Shown: positions 40,396 through 53,025 of the stretch, piece after piece | Layout: each line of letters starts with the position of its first letter | Position numbering within the stretch: position 1 is the first letter of the stretch | Assembly (NCBI GenBank): GCA_951394045.1 | Contig: OX595987.1 | Coordinates: 1,860,001 to 1,924,000, forward strand | DNA from: Nitzschia sp. DOCU1 | Taxonomy: Eukaryota; Bacillariophyta; Bacillariophyceae; Bacillariales; Bacillariaceae | Length of the DNA stretch: 64,000 bases | Direction: 5' to 3' | The notes under the pieces: model-generated | Seen by the model: only the letters and a program-made list of their open reading frames with translations | The model's database searches: none | What the model was told of the DNA's origin: nothing | Position numbers and translations under genes: made by a program

Positions 40396-41111
40396 ATGGT
40401 CCACCGATCTCTTCTTCCCATCGTGCTTCTCGTGGGAGCATGTAAGTCTTTACCTGCCACGCCAGATGTAACTTTAAATACTGCATCACGCCCACATTTT
40501 TTGTCTCATATTTCGCCTTTTCGCACGACTTCATTTTCATGAGTGCAGCGGCCCAGGTTCCCGACAACGACCGATGTATTGCCAGAGAAATTCTCCAGCC
40601 ATATGTTCCAGTCTCCGGCAATAATACAGAGGCCAACTACGACTATTACAATCAAGGAGTTTGTGGTCCAAGAAGCGATCGTCCGGCCTTGTGGTATGAA
40701 GTTCGTGGGCGGGGCGCAGACGTCACGGTACACGTCTGCACTAACAACGATATGATTACAGATTTCGGAATCTTTCGTGAATGCAATACACAAAAGTGCC
40801 TTGGAGCTCCTGCACAGACGTTCGAACCGGCGGATTGTGCTCTTGGGGAATCAGTGAGCTACAGTTTTATGGCAGAGAGAGATATACAATATTTTGTGCA
40901 TGTGAGATCGGATGTTATTGATGGAATGGGAAGCAACTTCACAATTGTTTACGAAGATTCCAGTTTGGATGGCCCGATTGATGAACCAGATCCATCAGAT
41001 CCATCGGGACCCAATAACCCTGACGATGCTCAAGGTTCAGGTCAACAGGCACTTGGTATGTCTTTGGCGCTGTTCGCTGCTGCGTTTTCGATGACGGCGC
41101 TCTTTTTGTAG
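40396..41111 (+). CDS. Secreted, probably GPI-anchored surface protein
   Basis: Two exons, 40396-40441 and 40549-41111, with a GTAAGT donor and a phase-1 junction that completes the signal peptide MVHRSLLPIVLLVGASA; 202 residues. The mature domain opens with NDRC and has at least five cysteines, an ALWYEVRGRGADVTVHVC strand pair and DFGIFRECNTQKC, a layout seen in repeated extracellular beta-domains of the NDxC type. A Pro/Asp/Ser-rich stalk follows. The C-terminus is a Gly/Ser site and a hydrophobic tail LGMSLALFAAAFSMTALFL with no basic end, the pattern of a GPI signal. A cell-wall or surface role is inference. Confidence 0.82.
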
Positions 41112-41273
41112 GCCAAGGGATTTGAGAAAGAGATATGTATCCCAAAGGCTCGCATGACACATCTGCTAGGAGCTCCATTGTATCCGTAACTTCTAGCAAT
41201 TTTCATGAAAGAAATCCATCGAGATCTCACCCAACAACTCTAGAAATTACAGCCCGTGACTATAATTATACAT

Positions 41274-41987
41274 TTATACAAAGTTTCGTTGCTCCTGTCC
41301 TGCTTGTTGTGGCGTCCCTGCCAAATAGCCGAGCATGTTGCTTCGAAGGACACTCATGGCTCCAGCTTGCGCCCCCTTTTGCATCATCTGCTGGAACTGA
41401 GCCTTTTGGTCGGAACTGCATTTGTAGTAACCATAGACATTCGCCAAAGAAAGAGCTAGTGCCATGACAACAATAATCAACCAGCCAAGATTGAACTTCA
41501 GGATGCCAATGAATAGTAGGCATGACCAGAGTACTGGAGTTACGTAGAGAACTGTCCAAAACACCGTAGTATCAAATTTGTTCACAGGTCGGTTCTGAGC
41601 ACACTCAAAAATCCAGGTGGTGGTCTCTCCTTCCACTTTATTCCACCAGCGAAGACCCACAAGCAGACGGCCGGTAATGTTCTTGACCACCCAAAAGTCG
41701 GCAGCTAACAGCAACATGCAGCACACTGTCACCGTGATAAAGTTCGCGCCAGAAGTTCCTCCATGACTGTCCTTAGCAAACCACCCGCCAAACAAATATA
41801 GGAATAAAGCTCCTCCTTTGAATAGGACATGGAAAATGCAGACCGTAGGGTGCGAAGAGGCCTTGAGCCTCGCCATGATTCCTCCGGCGGCTTGGGGACT
41901 GTCGGGCATTGTCGCTGGATCGTGCAGAGCCGACGGGTCCTCGACTCCATTTTGAGAAACCGTGAAGTGAAGGTCGTGCGATGCCAT
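41274..41987 (-). CDS. Golgi membrane protein TVP23
   Basis: One exon, 237 residues. After a polar N-terminus come four hydrophobic segments with the family landmarks SSHPTVCIFHVLFKG, AADFWVVKNITGRLLVGLRWW, TWIFECAQNR and FWTVLYVTPVLW, followed by LGWLIIVVMALALSLANVYGY. TVP23 (FAM18) is a conserved Golgi and late-Golgi vesicle protein implicated in retrograde traffic. Length and topology match the family. Confidence 0.93.
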   Translation of the reverse strand: MASHDLHFTVSQNGVEDPSALHDPATMPDSPQAAGGIMARLKASSHPTVCIFHVLFKGGALFLYLFGGWFAKDSHGGTSGANFITVTVCCMLLLAADFWVVKNITGRLLVGLRWWNKVEGETTTWIFECAQNRPVNKFDTTVFWTVLYVTPVLWSCLLFIGILKFNLGWLIIVVMALALSLANVYGYYKCSSDQKAQFQQMMQKGAQAGAMSVLRSNMLGYLAGTPQQAGQEQRNFV

Positions 41988-42383
41988 GTTTTCTCTGTAT
42001 CGTGGTGGTGATGGGTAAATAACAACCTATAGGTGGGTCTTTACCCTTACAATGACTGCAACAACCAAGAGGTGAGTCTTGCTGAACGCCATGGTGGGCG
42101 CGCCTCTTCTGCCGCCTCGCCGTTCCCAACGCAAAAGCTGGTCGGGGGGAGAATTTTTGGGAGGGAGACCGCGGGGACGCGGCGCACCCCGAAACTCCAA
42201 GGCCTATCTAAAGTGCTATGCGCAAACAAACAAACAAACAAACTACGCTCTCGTCAGGTACCTGGTATGGGTTAGTCACAGCTTGTGATCTACTTCTCGA
42301 AGCAAATACTGCCTGTAGCGTCCGTAAGGAAGTAATCCGGCTGCTAGCTGGCTCAATTTTACTTTAGGCGGAAAATTGTCTAT
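41988..42383. other. Spacer between TVP23 and the copper ATPase
   Basis: Promoter of TVP23 and 3' flank of the ATPase. Contains a CAAA microsatellite. No gene seen. Confidence 0.5.
42223..42243. repeat. (CAAA)5 microsatellite
   Basis: Five tandem CAAA units plus a final C, a simple repeat in the spacer. Confidence 0.85.
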
Positions 42384-45300
42384 TTAGACGATCTCGGCAA
42401 GGGGACGTTGGGACCGCTCCAGGTCCAACTCCTCTTGGACCAACAAATATTCTTGGGATTGTGTTAGTCTCAACCAACCAGGTAAGCGCAGTCGGCGCCT
42501 TCTGATATGTTCAAGGCCCATTACATCGGGTGGTTTGTACAGTCTGAGGGCGAGGCTACTGCAAACGACGCTGACTGAGCTCAGAGCCATTGCCAAGGCA
42601 GCGACAGTCGGCGGAAGCCTGGTGTGGAAGATTGGAAAGAAGAGACCAGCGGCAAGTGGGATGCTCAGAAGGTTGTAGACCATGGAGAAAAGCAAATTCA
42701 TTTGTATTCGACGGAAAATGGTTCGGCTCAAGTCCAGCGCGGTGCACGCGTCCGACACCTTGCCGCTGACGAGAATCATGTCGGAGGCCTCCGTCGCAAT
42801 CTCCGCGCCAGTGCCAATGCTGATTCCAACATCGGCTTCCGCAAGAGCAGGAGAGTCATTGACTCCATCACCGACCATCGCCACCTTGAGTCCTTGGGCT
42901 TTCAATTTCCGTACTTGATCGACTTTGGCCGCTGGAAGTGCTTCGGAGATAACCCGGTCAGGAGAAAGATTCAGTTGTCGTGCAATAGCATCTGCGGTGC
43001 GCTTGCTGTCACCAGTGACCATCCACACATCGACCCCATTGTTCCTCAAATACGTGACGGATGCCCTAGCTTCTTCCTTGAGTTCGTCGGCGACGCCCAA
43101 GACGGCACAAACCGTTCCATTGACACCAACCAAAACGGCGGTCTTTCCGTCGTTCTCCAAGTCTTGCAACAGCCGCTCTACTTCATTCGAGAGCTCAAGG
43201 TTCCGTCGTTGCGCAAAGTTGCGATTGCCAGCAGCAACGGTGATTGTCCCGTTGATGATTCCAGACGCACCACACCCAGTCATGGCTACAAAATCCGAAG
43301 GTTGGGCAAAGTTGGCAGCATTCACCACGCCATCGAGATGCTTTTCGGTGTAGGCAACAATCGCACTGGCCAGCGGGTGCTCCGAGTTGCGCTCCAGCGA
43401 GCCCGCTAGCCAGAGCAGGGCCTGGTCCGGTTCCATTCCTGTCGACTGTGCAATCTCCTCCAGATCCGTGTCGGGTGTAACCCGCATCCAGTCCGTAACG
43501 ACGGGCTTGCCTTTTGTCAGCGTGCCGGTCTTGTCAAAAATGAGAGCATTCACTTTGCCTGCAACCTCCAGCGTTTCCCCTCCTTTCATGAGCACACCGT
43601 GCCGAGCACCAACTCCAGTTCCTACCATGACGGCGGTCGGTGTGGCCAGACCCAGAGCGCAAGGGCAGCTAATGACCAGGCATGCAATGCCAAAGAGCAG
43701 ACTGAATGTTGCGGGGTTTTCATCTCCGTACCACGCAGATGGGACGTAACCGCCCTTGCAGCAAGCATACCATATCAAAAATGTCATAAAGGAAAGCGCC
43801 ACCACCGTCGGCACAAATATGGAAGAAATTGTATCTGCGAGGTTCTGAATAGGAACTTGACGAGACTGGGCCTCTTGGACCAACTGTACAATTTGCGCCA
43901 GTGCCGTCGAAGCCCCAACCCCAGTGACTTTCACAAAAGCTCCAGCAGTCATGGATTCTGCAGTCTGACTTCCCGTTTCCGTGCAAATGGTTCCACCCAA
44001 CACAGTGGATCCCACCGTTTTAAGCACTGGGATCGACTCTCCGGTAATCATGCTTTCGTCTACGCACATTTCTCCGTGTACCAACTTGCCATCCGCGGGG
44101 ACCGAGGCACCTTTCAGGATCTTCACCATGTCTCCCGCCTGGATCTGATGTATCGGTACTGTTTCCTCCTTGTAGGCGTCAACGAGAGGATTCCATTGGC
44201 GACCTTTTGTCTGCTCAAATGGAATTACCCGCAGTGCTGTTTTAGCTTGTAGCTTCATCAGGGATGTTAGAGCATCGGATGTTCGGCAAACAGCCATGGC
44301 GTTCATCCATTTTCCAAGTAGGACAAAGCAAAGGAGCACTGCCGATGTTTCAAAGAAACGATACCCAGCTTCGTTTTCCCAGGTGGCCATTACGGCGTAT
44401 AGATATGACGCTGTCATTCCTATTGTGATCAGCACGTCCATACCATAGACCCCCCGCGCAATCCCATAGTAAGATGTTTTGTAGAGAGAATAGCCGCATA
44501 CAAACTGAACCGGGGTAGTCAAGGCCAACAGGAACAATGATTCCCGGATAAAAGAGTGCCCCAAAATGCTAACCGTCCCCTTGAGAAAGTTCATGATATT
44601 ACAATCCGGCCCTAAGAACATTGGAAGGAACATGGTGATGGTGATAATGGGAAAAGTCCCCATAAGAGCGAAGACAAAGTCTCGACGTCTAGCTCGGAGC
44701 TGGGCTGCCTGTTGCTTCAGGATCCGACTCAGGCGGTCATCAGGATCGTCTGCTGCTTCCAGGAATGGATCTCGAAAGCCTAAATTATTTCCGTCGTGCG
44801 GGTTCGAACCGGCTGCTGGAACTGAACTGGCATCCGAGACATCGTAACCAATATCTTCCACCGTCTCTTGCAGAATTTCCCCGTTGCATTCGTCCGATTC
44901 CTCATACTCTACACGTGCTATATTTGTCGAGAGAGTCACGGTTGCCGATACCACACCAGGAACTGCGACTAGTGCTTGTTGCACTGCACTTGAACACATG
45001 CTACACGTCATTCCACCGACTGTCAATTCGATAATTTTTGTTGTTGGAGGAGCACAGGTAGCCGCTGCTTTCTGGGGCAGAATGACATCCGTCACGTCGT
45101 ACCCGATGTCTTCCACTGTTTCTGCGAGAATGTCTGGATTACACGCTGCTGACTCGACGAACTCAATGCGGGCGAGATTGGTAGCCAGCGATACCGTGAC
45201 GCTCCTTACACCGTCCACTGAATCGAGGCCCCTCTTGACAGCGTCCGAACACATGCTGCAAGTCATTCCGGCTACGGCAAGTTCCACCACTGCTATCGAA

Positions 45301-45428
45301 GGGGAGGAGCAATTCGTGACCATTTCAATATCATCGGGCGACTGACAGGAACAAGAAGGGAAATGACAAGCCGGGCCACACGAACAGGGATCAGCAGAGG
45401 CGCTGCTATTTGACGTTCCGGTTGCCAT
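42384..45428 (-). CDS. Copper-transporting P1B-type ATPase with two metal-binding domains
   Basis: One exon, 1014 residues. The N-terminus carries a cysteine cluster (SCGPACHFPSCSCQS), then two heavy-metal domains, about residues 46-115 and 130-200, each with GMTCSMC. Eight membrane helices follow the P1B plan, with CPC in SCPCALGLATPTAVM, the actuator motif MITGES, phosphorylation site DKTGTLTKGKP, the HP motif in NSEHPLASAI, and MVGDGVNDSPALAEADVG. It pumps Cu(I) out of the cytosol, into a secretory compartment or plastid; no plastid leader is present, so Golgi or plasma membrane is more likely. Confidence 0.96.
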   Translation of the reverse strand: MATGTSNSSASADPCSCGPACHFPSCSCQSPDDIEMVTNCSSPSIAVVELAVAGMTCSMCSDAVKRGLDSVDGVRSVTVSLATNLARIEFVESAACNPDILAETVEDIGYDVTDVILPQKAAATCAPPTTKIIELTVGGMTCSMCSSAVQQALVAVPGVVSATVTLSTNIARVEYEESDECNGEILQETVEDIGYDVSDASSVPAAGSNPHDGNNLGFRDPFLEAADDPDDRLSRILKQQAAQLRARRRDFVFALMGTFPIITITMFLPMFLGPDCNIMNFLKGTVSILGHSFIRESLFLLALTTPVQFVCGYSLYKTSYYGIARGVYGMDVLITIGMTASYLYAVMATWENEAGYRFFETSAVLLCFVLLGKWMNAMAVCRTSDALTSLMKLQAKTALRVIPFEQTKGRQWNPLVDAYKEETVPIHQIQAGDMVKILKGASVPADGKLVHGEMCVDESMITGESIPVLKTVGSTVLGGTICTETGSQTAESMTAGAFVKVTGVGASTALAQIVQLVQEAQSRQVPIQNLADTISSIFVPTVVALSFMTFLIWYACCKGGYVPSAWYGDENPATFSLLFGIACLVISCPCALGLATPTAVMVGTGVGARHGVLMKGGETLEVAGKVNALIFDKTGTLTKGKPVVTDWMRVTPDTDLEEIAQSTGMEPDQALLWLAGSLERNSEHPLASAIVAYTEKHLDGVVNAANFAQPSDFVAMTGCGASGIINGTITVAAGNRNFAQRRNLELSNEVERLLQDLENDGKTAVLVGVNGTVCAVLGVADELKEEARASVTYLRNNGVDVWMVTGDSKRTADAIARQLNLSPDRVISEALPAAKVDQVRKLKAQGLKVAMVGDGVNDSPALAEADVGISIGTGAEIATEASDMILVSGKVSDACTALDLSRTIFRRIQMNLLFSMVYNLLSIPLAAGLFFPIFHTRLPPTVAALAMALSSVSVVCSSLALRLYKPPDVMGLEHIRRRRLRLPGWLRLTQSQEYLLVQEELDLERSQRPLAEIV

Positions 45429-46210
45429 GGTGCGACTTTTTAAATGAAACGATCGGTGGAAACAGGTGGATGCTGGGAATGCCTGGAGTTTATGAGTGCG
45501 TGTTGAACGGTTCTTGTTGTGACGGCTGCCTTCGTTATTCTCTCTCTCTCTCTAGAGTAGAGTAGTAGTCGCTTTCGGAAATGAGATAAATAACCGTCCA
45601 TGCAAGATTGAAAGTTCGCTGTCATGGAGTGGCCTGGCCGGGGAAACTTTGGGCCCGAGTGGCTTCCAAGGAAAAACCGTGATGCAATTGAGTCGCGCGC
45701 CGGCGAACTATTGATCACAATCGAATAGGTCCGGTCCATCAGGCGACTGTTTATCCGACTGTATCTATCCATAAAAACGAGACTGCACATGCTTCAACGA
45801 CAAGGAAGCGACAGGAAGAGCCACTTGGTATTTAATGCTGCCACATAAGGTAATTAAGGGGTTGAAAAAAGGCTTATATCGTTTCTCGCTGAATCATTTA
45901 CATTTCTACATGCATGTATAGCTAATTTCGTATGCCGTGCATCGCTCAAGCGAGCGTCGCCTCACCTTTTGCTAGTGCCCCCCTTGGATGGCCTATCTGG
46001 GAAGAAAAGATTTTGTATCGACAGGAGCAGCCTTTGTAATCTGTTATAAGTTTGGTCATTTCTAGACAAAGCGATCTGAGCGTCGCAACTCCAAAACCTT
46101 TCAGAATACTGTTGGTTTCGAGGGCGACGAACGCTGTGTGGTCCCTTTCGATCGTTTGACGAGATCCTTTTGGTGTGGCTGCATATCAACATTGAAGCTA
46201 TTCATTCAAC
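45429..46210. promoter_or_regulatory. Divergent promoter region, copper ATPase and giant coiled-coil gene
   Basis: Separates two divergent genes; holds a CT microsatellite at 45539-45553. No coding sequence recognised. Confidence 0.4.
45539..45553. repeat. (TC)n microsatellite
   Basis: Seven TC units upstream of the copper ATPase start; polypyrimidine on the plus strand. Confidence 0.8.
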
Positions 46211-49200
46211 ATGAACCTTTCCATGAAATTTCCGACCGAGCGTGTCCAAGAGCTGGAGGCAGAACTGAAAGAAGTCCGCGGTGCCTTTGAACAATATGTT
46301 GCCAACTCGAAGGAATTGGAGTCGGCCTTGGACAAAGAATTGAGTGAATTGCGTACGTAGTCCAATATCTGGCCGGAGGGGCTTGAGAAAGAAGCAGTAC
46401 ATGGTTCTAACGCTTGCGTCTAATTTCTGATTCCTGATTCACAGACACAAAACTTTCAAGCTCGGTATCCGCGAATAAAGTACTGGGCGACCAACTTGAA
46501 AACATGGAACCAATGCTCAGTGAATTGGAGAACGCATTGGAAGTCAGCAGGAAGAAACTCAAAGAAGAATCGTCGCTTAGACGAGAGGCAGAGGCGCGAT
46601 CCAAGCAAGCCGAAGATCTTCGCAAGGAGAATGAATTATTGAAGCAACAAAATAAAGTGCTCCGTGGAGAGATGGGCTGGACGCAGCCAGCGCATCAGCA
46701 TGCCCTTCGAAGCGTTATCGGAGGTAACGGGGAATCTTTGGCTGGAGATGAAACGTATATGGACCTTCTAAATGAGCTAGAAGGCGTCACGGAACAGCTT
46801 ATTGCCACTCAGCAAAAGCTCTGGGCTGCCGAAGACACACTCCGTATGTCGCAATCTCGGGTCCAAATGTCGCGCAGCCAGACGGAAAAGGAAGGCGAGG
46901 TACCAAAGAATCTGATGGATTTAACCGAAAGCGAGACCTCTGATGCTACCATCAACTCTGCCGACTCAAATCTTGCCAACGAGTTGGACCATGTGAAAGG
47001 ACAGCTCGAGGAAGCACACAAGGATCTCAAGGCTGTTGGCGAGAAAGCCAAGCACGCCCAACAACAAGCGAGGGCGATCCGAAGTACTGCAAAAACAACC
47101 GTTGATCCTTCCCACACCATGGGTATCCGACCCGAAGTGTACAACTACGAAGTCGGCGAGCTTCGCAATCATGTGGAGCATCTCAGAAAGTCCCTTGTCA
47201 CGACACAGCATGAGCTGAAGCTGTGCCAAGAAGACTTGGATGAATGCAAGGAGGAAAACACAACACTTGTCGAAGAGATTTCATGTCTTCGGGAAGTTCT
47301 GCAAGACCAGTCTGACCGAGAGATTGAAAAGACTCAAAACAGCGAAGAGATTCGAAACAAATTATTGGCAGGAGCACAGCAAGATCTATTGGATGCCAAC
47401 AAGGTTCGTGAAAGAGAGATCAATGTACTTCGAGAGCAACTTAAGAAGATTATCAAGGAAAATGCACGTCTTCATGAACAAATTGGCCGTCTTAAGGATG
47501 GGGTACCGGAAAGTCATGACGAGCAAGTCCACTTGTTATCGAGGGAGGTTGCAAGGCTCCGTAGTACACTAGATCAGGTGGAAGAGAAGAACGACTACGT
47601 TTCGCAGGAAGCTGACATCGAGTGGCATTTGAAGCTGGAAAAGCTTCGAGAGGACCTCGAAAAGGATAAGGAACAGTCACTGAACGACCTGCACGCCGAG
47701 ATAATGGAGCAGCGTAACCTTGCCATGGGTGTCTTGGAGGATCGAGTTGAGAAGCTGCGTAATGAAAAGCTCGAATTGACAAAGTTGGTCGAAAAGCTAG
47801 AAAGAGAACTACGCCTGAGCAGGAAGGAAAACGCGCGTGTCAACGAGCAACTCAGTTCGTCAGCATCTGAATTGAAGGCATCAAAGGACGAAGTCTTGGC
47901 TCTCAAGAAGAAAGTTGGTATTCTCTCCGTCGATCTCGAACACGCCAAGCAAAAGTTCAACAAGGTCGAAGCGGAAGCGAAGGAAGCTCGACGCCAGTAT
48001 GCAGATATTTGCGGTGAGCTCGAAACAGCGCGTCAAATCCTTGACGAGGCCGGGCTGTCTGGAGAAACCATTGCCCGCGAAGATGAAACGGAATTGAAGC
48101 GCCAAATTCATCTACTAAGCAAGGATCTCGAACAACTGCGACAAGACTATACAGAACTCGAAAACGAATTCCTTGAAAGCCAACACCGATTCTGTGCTTC
48201 ACAGGAAGAGTCTACAAGGAAGACGGCAGATGAGGTTCATTACCTCACTGGAAAGATCTCAGAAATGGAAGCATCCCTTGAAGCTGCTCGGAACGATTAT
48301 TCGGAGTTGGCGTCCAAGCTTGAGAGAGCTAGACGGGACAATCACGAATCACTGACGAAGGGAGAGAAGCAAGGGCTTGAAAGTGCACTCCGAGTCTTCA
48401 AAGAGCAGAAAGAGCAGCACAAGGCCCTTGTTGATTCCGAGGAACCTGATTTTGAAGAACTCAATGCTCAGGTGGGCGACTTGACGGAGCAACTTACGAA
48501 GATCAAGGCCGAACTTCGTGAGTGCAAGTCTCAGCTGAAGTCGTCGAAGGAAGAAAATTTCAACTTGAGGAAGAACGTTACCATCGTTGACAGACGTCAG
48601 GAGGAACCCACGGAAGACGATGATTCCTTCCAAGATCACTCTACGACGAAAGCAGGTGGTGCGACTCAACGAGTACCGTCAGACGACGAGGACGAGGATG
48701 AAGGCGTTGAAGTCGTTCGAGCTTCGTCCACCGCAATGACGGATAGAAGCGACACTGGTGATTTGTATTCGCGACTGCTTTCATTGACTCGAGAAAATTC
48801 GCTTCTGAAGGAACAGCTGAAGGCTGTTGCCGCCACGGCTGATGATAAAACTTTGAAGCATGCCGGCGAATCCAAGCACGGCGTCGAAGTGGAGGAAGTC
48901 AAGCAAGTGATCAAGGATCTTGAGCTGGCTCTGAAGACGAATGAAAAGACATTAGATGAGCTCGATCGAGTCAGCCGAAAGTTGGCCGTGACGGAGAAGA
49001 AACTTGGGGCTACGCAGAAAGCGGTTGAAGAGGCGAACGACGAAAATGATCGTCTCAGTGCCAAAGTGCGAGAGCTGAAGGCTGCCGTCTCTGAAGCAAA
49101 TCAGAACCCAGATATTGCCGACCTTGAGCTCCAAGAATCGCGGTCACATTCGATTCTAGACGACGACAGCGAGGAACTACATGATCTTCGCGATAGTCTC

Positions 49201-52200
49201 AAAATTCTCACTGATAAAAATGTCTCTTTGCAGCACCAGCTCGATGACGCAAAGATTGCGTTGTCGGTATCGCAGTATGCTCAGGAACAAAACAAAGAGG
49301 AACTAAGAGCCAGTGAGGCGAAGCTCTCGGATTCGTTGGAAGAAATTTTCAACCTCAAACATGAACTCAACAGCTTGAGCCGCAGTCTCTCTGATGTGAA
49401 GCAGGCTTATGACGATGTTCTTGATGAGCTCAAGCTTGAGAGGCTAGACAAGCAAGAACATTTCCAAAGGATGGAAGCGAGCCTCTCACATCAGATGACG
49501 CGACTCGCGGAAGAAAACAACGTCCTTCAGAAGACGGTCTCTGAGCTCGAGGAAGCCCTTGGCAAAGCTCAAAGCGAGATCGACAGCAAGTCGAAGCAAG
49601 TTAGCTCGCTTCATGATACGCTGGTGTCAGCGCAGAAGGAAACGCGACTGTTAACGGATGAAATTACGAAGCTCACCACAGCATTCGAGACCTCTAAGAA
49701 GGAATACAACGCGGTTGTTGATGAATTAGAAGCTGTATGTGACCTGTTTGAGGAAGCAAGGGAGGAGGCGGAGAGAAGTGGCAAGGAGGCAGCCATCAGG
49801 GAAATTCGAACAGAACTTAAGGGCTCTCGACAAAACGAGAGGCAAGCAATGCTCGAACAGGCAAAGAAAATTCTTGAGGAAAACGGAAGTTTACAAAAGA
49901 AGCTACTGGAACGTGAGCATGCACTTGCCGAGGCTTCAAACACCAAAAGCGGGGAAGAAACCACCTCGACGAAGCACGAAATCAAGATTCTTCGGGAGGC
50001 GATGAACAAAGCAGAAGAAAGCCTCAACAGCCTCAGAGAAAGAGAGCTTGCTCTCAGTCTCGAGCTAAAGGAGGCAAAGATTGAGCTGAAAAACGCAAGA
50101 GACGAGCTGGAGCTGACGAATCAATCATTCGACGACTCCCGACGAGCGGCCGAGCGCACAGCCAGAGCTTCCGCCATCGAAGAGTTTCTCTCGTTGGATG
50201 ACAACTCTGAGATGAAAGTGCTCCGAGAAAAACTAACAAAGCTTATCGAGGAATCAAAGGAAGACACCTCAAGTTCATCAGATTATATAGACCCAGAGCA
50301 ATCAAATGGGCTTCGGCTCAAAGTTGAACTAATCAACACGTGCATGACTCTGGAAAAAATCATGAAAGAGAACGCAGTCATCGAGGAAGAGCTTGAATGT
50401 GCCAGACGGTCGGCAGAGGAAGCACGAAGGGAAGGCAAAACGGAAGGAAAGCTCTACGCTAGTCAAGAAGTACGACGAGAAATGAAGAATGAACGAGAGC
50501 AAGAGGTGAACGAGTTTAAGGTGAAGTTCAACAAACTTGCTGAAGAGAACTCCATATTGTCGCAGAAACTACGCCAAGCCCAGCTTCAGCTCTCCGTCGC
50601 AGCTGACTCCAGAGGACAAGGCGAAGAAGAGATCACAAAGCTGAAAAATGATTTGGTCACCGCAACAGCAGAAGCCAAAAGATTTCATCAAGAAGTGCTC
50701 GATCTCACTGCTGAAATGGAAACATTGCGCGAGGAATACGAAGAGACCAAGCACGAGCTAAGTTCATTTTCTGTGGACTCTGACAGCGACGCCAAAATAA
50801 AGGAGCTAAGTGGAAAGCTGAACCTACTGAGCCTTGAGCAAACTAAGTTGCAGAGCAAACTTCGCATCACTGAGTCGGCCCTCGAGATGGCACGCGTGTC
50901 CGAAGAACTTGCCTTGAGCGAATTAGAATCCTGCAAGGCCAAGCTCCAAAAATCGGACGAGAAAACTGCTGACCTTGAGAAGCAGGTTTCGAACTTGAAG
51001 GAAGAACTGCATACAATGACATCGAGCAACAATGGATTATCTGCTGAAGTGGTCAAGTTGGAGAAAAAGCTGGAGAAGGCTGAGTTTGATTTAGCTGAAG
51101 CAATGTCGAACCAAAAGGAGAGTGGCGAACTTAGAAACGCACTAAAAGTCTCAAGAGGAGAGGCTGCTAAGCTTCGTTCGCAAACAACGCAACTAAAGCG
51201 GACGCTGGAAGCTAGTACCAAGGAGCTCGATCAGCTCCGTGAGCAATTCGAGCGAGTCTGCAGCGAAGCAGCAGCACGCGATATGAAGGAGTCAGACGCC
51301 CTCCGGGGCCGTTTGAATCAGCTTGCAGAGGAGAAAGCAACCCTGCAAAAGCAAGTAGACGAGCTCAAGATAACCCTTTCGGTGCAAAAGTACTCTCATG
51401 ATTGCAACCAAGAGCGGCTAAACCCAACCGACAATAGCTCCACATTCCATCGAGAAGATCTAGTTAAGATCCAAATCGAGCTTTCTCAAACCAAGGACGA
51501 AGTAAGAGACGCGATGGACGTTGTCAGGCAAATCAACCAAATCTTGGATACAGTCGAAGGACTCGAGCCGAGTGAAAGAGAAGGCGACAATAGTCTCATC
51601 TATCGTATCGAAGACATTAAGAAAAAGGCGCTTGAGGTAACTTCGCTTCTGAGAGAGGCCAGGAACGAGCACTTCAAGCTGAAGGACAGAGCCGAGAGAA
51701 CAACAGCCGAGCTCGAGCGATTGAACACCAAAATACTTTCGGGTAAAGCCGCGTACGAGGAAATCCAAGAAGCACATTTGGTCGACAAAGCAGAATTGGA
51801 GACATTGGAAACAAAGTATATCGAGGCAAGAAAGGAAGCCCTAGGACACATCCATGAAACCAGTCGATTGAAAACTGCACTTGAGCAAGCCCAGCGAAAT
51901 CATTCTTCACTTCTAGAGCAACTTGGAAGAGCCAAAAACGACGACAAAGCCATCGAGACCCAGCACACAGGAATGACAAACAACGACGAGTCGTCCTTGA
52001 AAAGAGAGCTTAGCAAGATGGAATCTGCCCTTGTCGCTGCTCGTGAAGTCGAAGAAAAGCAAAGGGCAACCATTGCACAGATGGAACGCGAATCCGAAGA
52101 AAACGCTGAGAAGGCCGAGCTTTTGGAGTCTCGCAACCAGGACTTGTCTGAAGAGCTGGAATTCTTACGAAGAGATCTCAGTTCCACCATGGAGAAACGT

Positions 52201-53025
52201 TCCGCGGTGACTCAAAAGATGAGCGAGGTCAAGGACAGTTTGGATCAGAAAACGGCATCAATCGAAGCGGCGATCAGCTCGGACCGCAAGGCCGAGATCC
52301 GATTGCTACAAGACCAATTCAAAAAGCTCACCGCGAAAAGCTTGAGTTTGAGCAAGAAGGTCGAAGAAGCAGAGGTCGCGGTGACACATATGCGCGCCAA
52401 GCAGGAAGTGACCAGAGGAGAGGCGGAATCTAGAAGAAAGCAAGCAGAAGATCTTCGCAGCAAAGTCGCGGAGGCGATTGAAGAAAGCAAGAGACGAGAC
52501 CAAGAAATTGAGGATCTTTCTCGCACAATGGAAAGTCGTGTTTCTTTGGCAGAGGAAAACATACATAACCTTGCTCAAGGTCTCTCCGAGGCAAGGGACC
52601 AAATGCAAGTAATGGATTCAGGACTGGTCGTGAGGCGACGAAGCCCCAAGGCTCCCGAGCCATCAGCCCAGCCAGCTGCAACAACTGCCGAACAGAGAGA
52701 TTCCAGCAACGTTGATAGCAAAGATCTGGATATTCGTTCGGAAGAAGACGACGTCAGATCGGAGTCTCAAGAAGACTGGCATTTCAAGAGTTCGACGATC
52801 TCAAGGGAGGAACCGCTTATTGCCCACAACTCTACAAGCGCAAAAGACAGCGATATCACATCCCGAGCATTGGAAGCCATTGCCCGGAGCAAGAAGAAGA
52901 TCAAGCAGCGAAAGCGGGACCTTCAATCACCAGAGAGCAGTTTCAACCCCTATTCAATCACAGCCCAATCAACCGGCAACCAGTCCCAGAGTCCAGAGCT
53001 TTCTATTGCCGACGGAAGAGAATAA
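46211..53025 (+). CDS. Giant coiled-coil protein, paralogue of the adjacent kinesin without a motor
   Basis: Two exons: 46211-46352 and one 6.6-kb exon 46445-53025; GTACGT donor, CACAG acceptor, phase 1; 2240 residues. Almost the whole length is heptad-repeat coiled coil, so a rod about 300 nm long if fully extended (estimate from residue count). The N-terminus (EVRGAFEQYVANSKELESALDKELSEL, here read in parts) matches that of the kinesin at 53560, including intron position and phase, then QLENMEPMLSELENALE, KKLKEESSLRREAEARS and a later ELEGVTEQLIATQQKL. The same short pattern resembles the start of NudE/NDEL dynein regulators. The C-terminus is charged and disordered, without a motor. Likely a centrosome, spindle or Golgi tether; function inferred only. 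Confidence 0.82.

Noticed and set aside
42624..43409. 261-codon open frame opposite the copper ATPase
   Set aside because: Lies wholly inside a conserved P-type ATPase exon on the other strand.
44805..44820. GGTTCGAACC resembling a tRNA T-loop
   Set aside because: It is inside the ATPase coding region and no acceptor or anticodon stem can be formed around it.
46504..46625. Start of the giant coiled-coil protein at the internal ATG 46504
   Set aside because: An upstream exon with matching phase and strong similarity to the kinesin exon 1 shows that the protein begins at 46211.
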